Below are positions 29,001-30,418 of a DNA stretch of 30,418 nt, one piece after another. Positions within the stretch are counted from its first letter, which is position 1. Each line of letters begins with the position of its first letter. The notes beneath the pieces were generated by a model that was given only the letters and a program-made list of their open reading frames with translations, searched no databases and had not been told where the DNA came from. Made by a program: the position numbers and the translations under genes. Origin of the DNA: Chara braunii (lineage: Eukaryota; Streptophyta; Charophyceae; Charales; Characeae); NCBI GenBank assembly GCA_003427395.1, contig BFEA01000571.1, positions 493,181 through 523,598 on the forward strand, in the 5' to 3' direction.

Positions 29001-30150
29001 GACTGGAGACTTGATACTAGTTGGACAGAGATCAGTGTTGGACTTCGGTGGTAAGAGGCTGTGGCACTCACCGGATTCGAGACTTGGAGATTGTTGGGGT
29101 TGATACTCGGCGGCATCACAGATTGGACACCGGTTACATTAGGACTCTGTATCTCCGACATTGGTGACTTATTGTCCAGGACATTTTGATCTTGTTCGAT
29201 GGCATTTTGGACTACCATATCGGTGACCTACTGGATTCTATCTCGGTGACATCTGGTGCTACCTACATCTCCCACCTCCTTCGTCTCTCCTCCCACCTCT
29301 CATCTGTGTATGTTTGTACGGGGCCTGAGCATCATCTGTGATTGGCTCAGACCCCACCATCTCACGATTGTTTGTGTGTGGACTGATATCTATGTGAGTC
29401 AGTCCATTATTCAGACTTCCGCTGCATACATGCTCATCCTATATTGGTTGATCTTTGGTTCTGCCTCATACTCGTTGAAGTATTCACGAGTATGTAACAC
29501 ATACCCTAATGTCAAGGCAAAAAAGAGTACCTACTAAAATACAGGGCCGTGAAGGCCTGCTTGGCAACGAGCCAAGACCCCTCTAGCCAAGGGATAAGGC
29601 GACATGCCAGACATGAGACGGGTGGAGCTCACAGTGGCCACCGAGGGCGACAGGATCTGGCGGTGTTGAGGTTTTGAATGGGTGTTTGTGTTTTGCAGCT
29701 CTTTTTTTTCTTTTAAAATACTTTGGCCGAAACTATAAGCTGCCTCCCATTGGCTGTCAAAAAAAAAAAAGAAAATGCAAAAGTTTCTGGAAGGGCCGTT
29801 TTGTTTCTAAGTTCTAACCCATGAATTGATTGACTGGGCTGATTTGCTGTGTGATTCCTGGACATACATTGTGGCATTGGGCACTCGACACATGGCAGAT
29901 ATAGCAGCAGTGAGCTTGACAGGTAACGTAATATTACTCGTCGCTTCTTGTACTCTGAATGAACACTGAACTCTGTGCACCATGTGAACTGATCAAGGGA
30001 AGAGAGCTTTGAGTGCGCCTCTACTGCTCATTACTTATGTCATATGGTTGTACTGCTCATTAAATAGTGTTTCTTACAAAAGAGTCTTGCTGTGTTTTGC
30101 TGTTTACCTTCCGTGTGGAACAAGAGAATTGTGAGTCCCACAAAGCTATG
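29001..30150. other. Unassigned right flank
   Basis: About 1.15 kb without a recognisable gene. From 29030 to 29250 the words TTGGACT, GGTGAC and GATACT recur in a loose pattern. An A-run lies at about 29760-29770. It could hold UTR or LTR sequence of features beyond the window. Confidence 0.35.
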
Positions 30151-30235
30151 ATCATCCATCTAATCAATCAATTCATCTAATCAATCCATTCATCTAATCA
30201 ATCCATTCATCTAATCAATCTACCTATCTGATAGA
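30151..30235. repeat. ATCTAATCAATC-type tandem repeat
   Basis: Four to five copies of a roughly 18-base unit, CATCTAATCAATCCATT, related to the AATC blocks near 19.9-21.3 kb. Confidence 0.85.
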
Positions 30236-30248
30236 TCTGATCTATTTA

Positions 30249-30250
<2 letters not shown>

Positions 30251-30320
<70 letters not shown>

Positions 30321-30343
30321 CTCTCTGTATCTCTCTCTCTCTG

Positions 30344-30418
<75 letters not shown>
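30251..30418. repeat. CT dinucleotide microsatellite with CTGTATTT interruptions
   Basis: CT repeat running to the end of the window, interrupted three times by GTATTT or GTAT between about 30311 and 30350. It probably continues past the window. Confidence 0.95.

Overview
This is nuclear DNA of a repeat-rich eukaryote. The one intact gene is plant-like, and around it lie relics of LINE, chromodomain Gypsy and MULE-type elements, many long microsatellites, poly-A/T runs and an assembly gap. Inference: a streptophyte, most plausibly a charophycean alga such as Chara. This rests on the plant-type U11/U12-65K motifs and the repeat landscape; no marker sequence was searched.

Layout. Positions 1-3500 hold a degenerate TACTC/CTCTA satellite, a CTGGTCCCA-type minisatellite with a T36 run, and the gene's 5' flank. 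Positions 3505-5388 (+) encode an uninterrupted 627-residue homologue of the minor-spliceosome protein U11/U12-65K (RNPC3). It has two RRMs, a conserved central helix-rich block, and long low-complexity inserts. Positions 5389-7830 are non-coding with microsatellites. From about 7830 to 10090 (-) there is a decayed LINE ORF2: reverse transcriptase blocks and the domain after them are readable in broken frames. It is interrupted by a palindromic foldback element (8501-8728) and a TTAA-flanked small inverted-repeat element (9555-9712). From 10.1 to 17.7 kb the DNA is AT-rich, with a 515-base gap, a roughly 1.0 kb direct duplication (13020-15150) and a 197-bp tandem repeat.

Positions 17758-18588 carry two complete MULE-type MITEs of one family in opposite orientation, each with 9-bp flanking repeats. 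A polyadenylated, truncated U6 snRNA retropseudogene follows at 18639-18709 (-). From 18.7 to 24 kb there are stacked simple and complex tandem repeats: GA, GAA, a (AATC)n-bounded 0.5-0.7 kb unit, a 33-bp repeat, a recurring roughly 60-bp module between CT/CA tracts, and a 165-bp repeat. From 25.5 to 28.2 kb (-) lies a 5'-truncated Ty3/Gypsy chromovirus remnant: integrase C-terminus, chromodomain, and a candidate polypurine tract with LTR start. A 166-bp direct repeat occurs at both of its sides. Positions 28385-28666 form a run of consecutive hairpins. The window ends in an AATC-type repeat and a long CT microsatellite.

The gene and the mobile elements show no functional link. No operon, CRISPR array, tRNA or rRNA gene was found. 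The most interesting observations are the inverted MITE pair, the U6 retropseudogene, the foldback element inside the LINE, the rearranged Gypsy remnant, the dispersed 60-bp module and the intronless, internally duplicated 65K gene.
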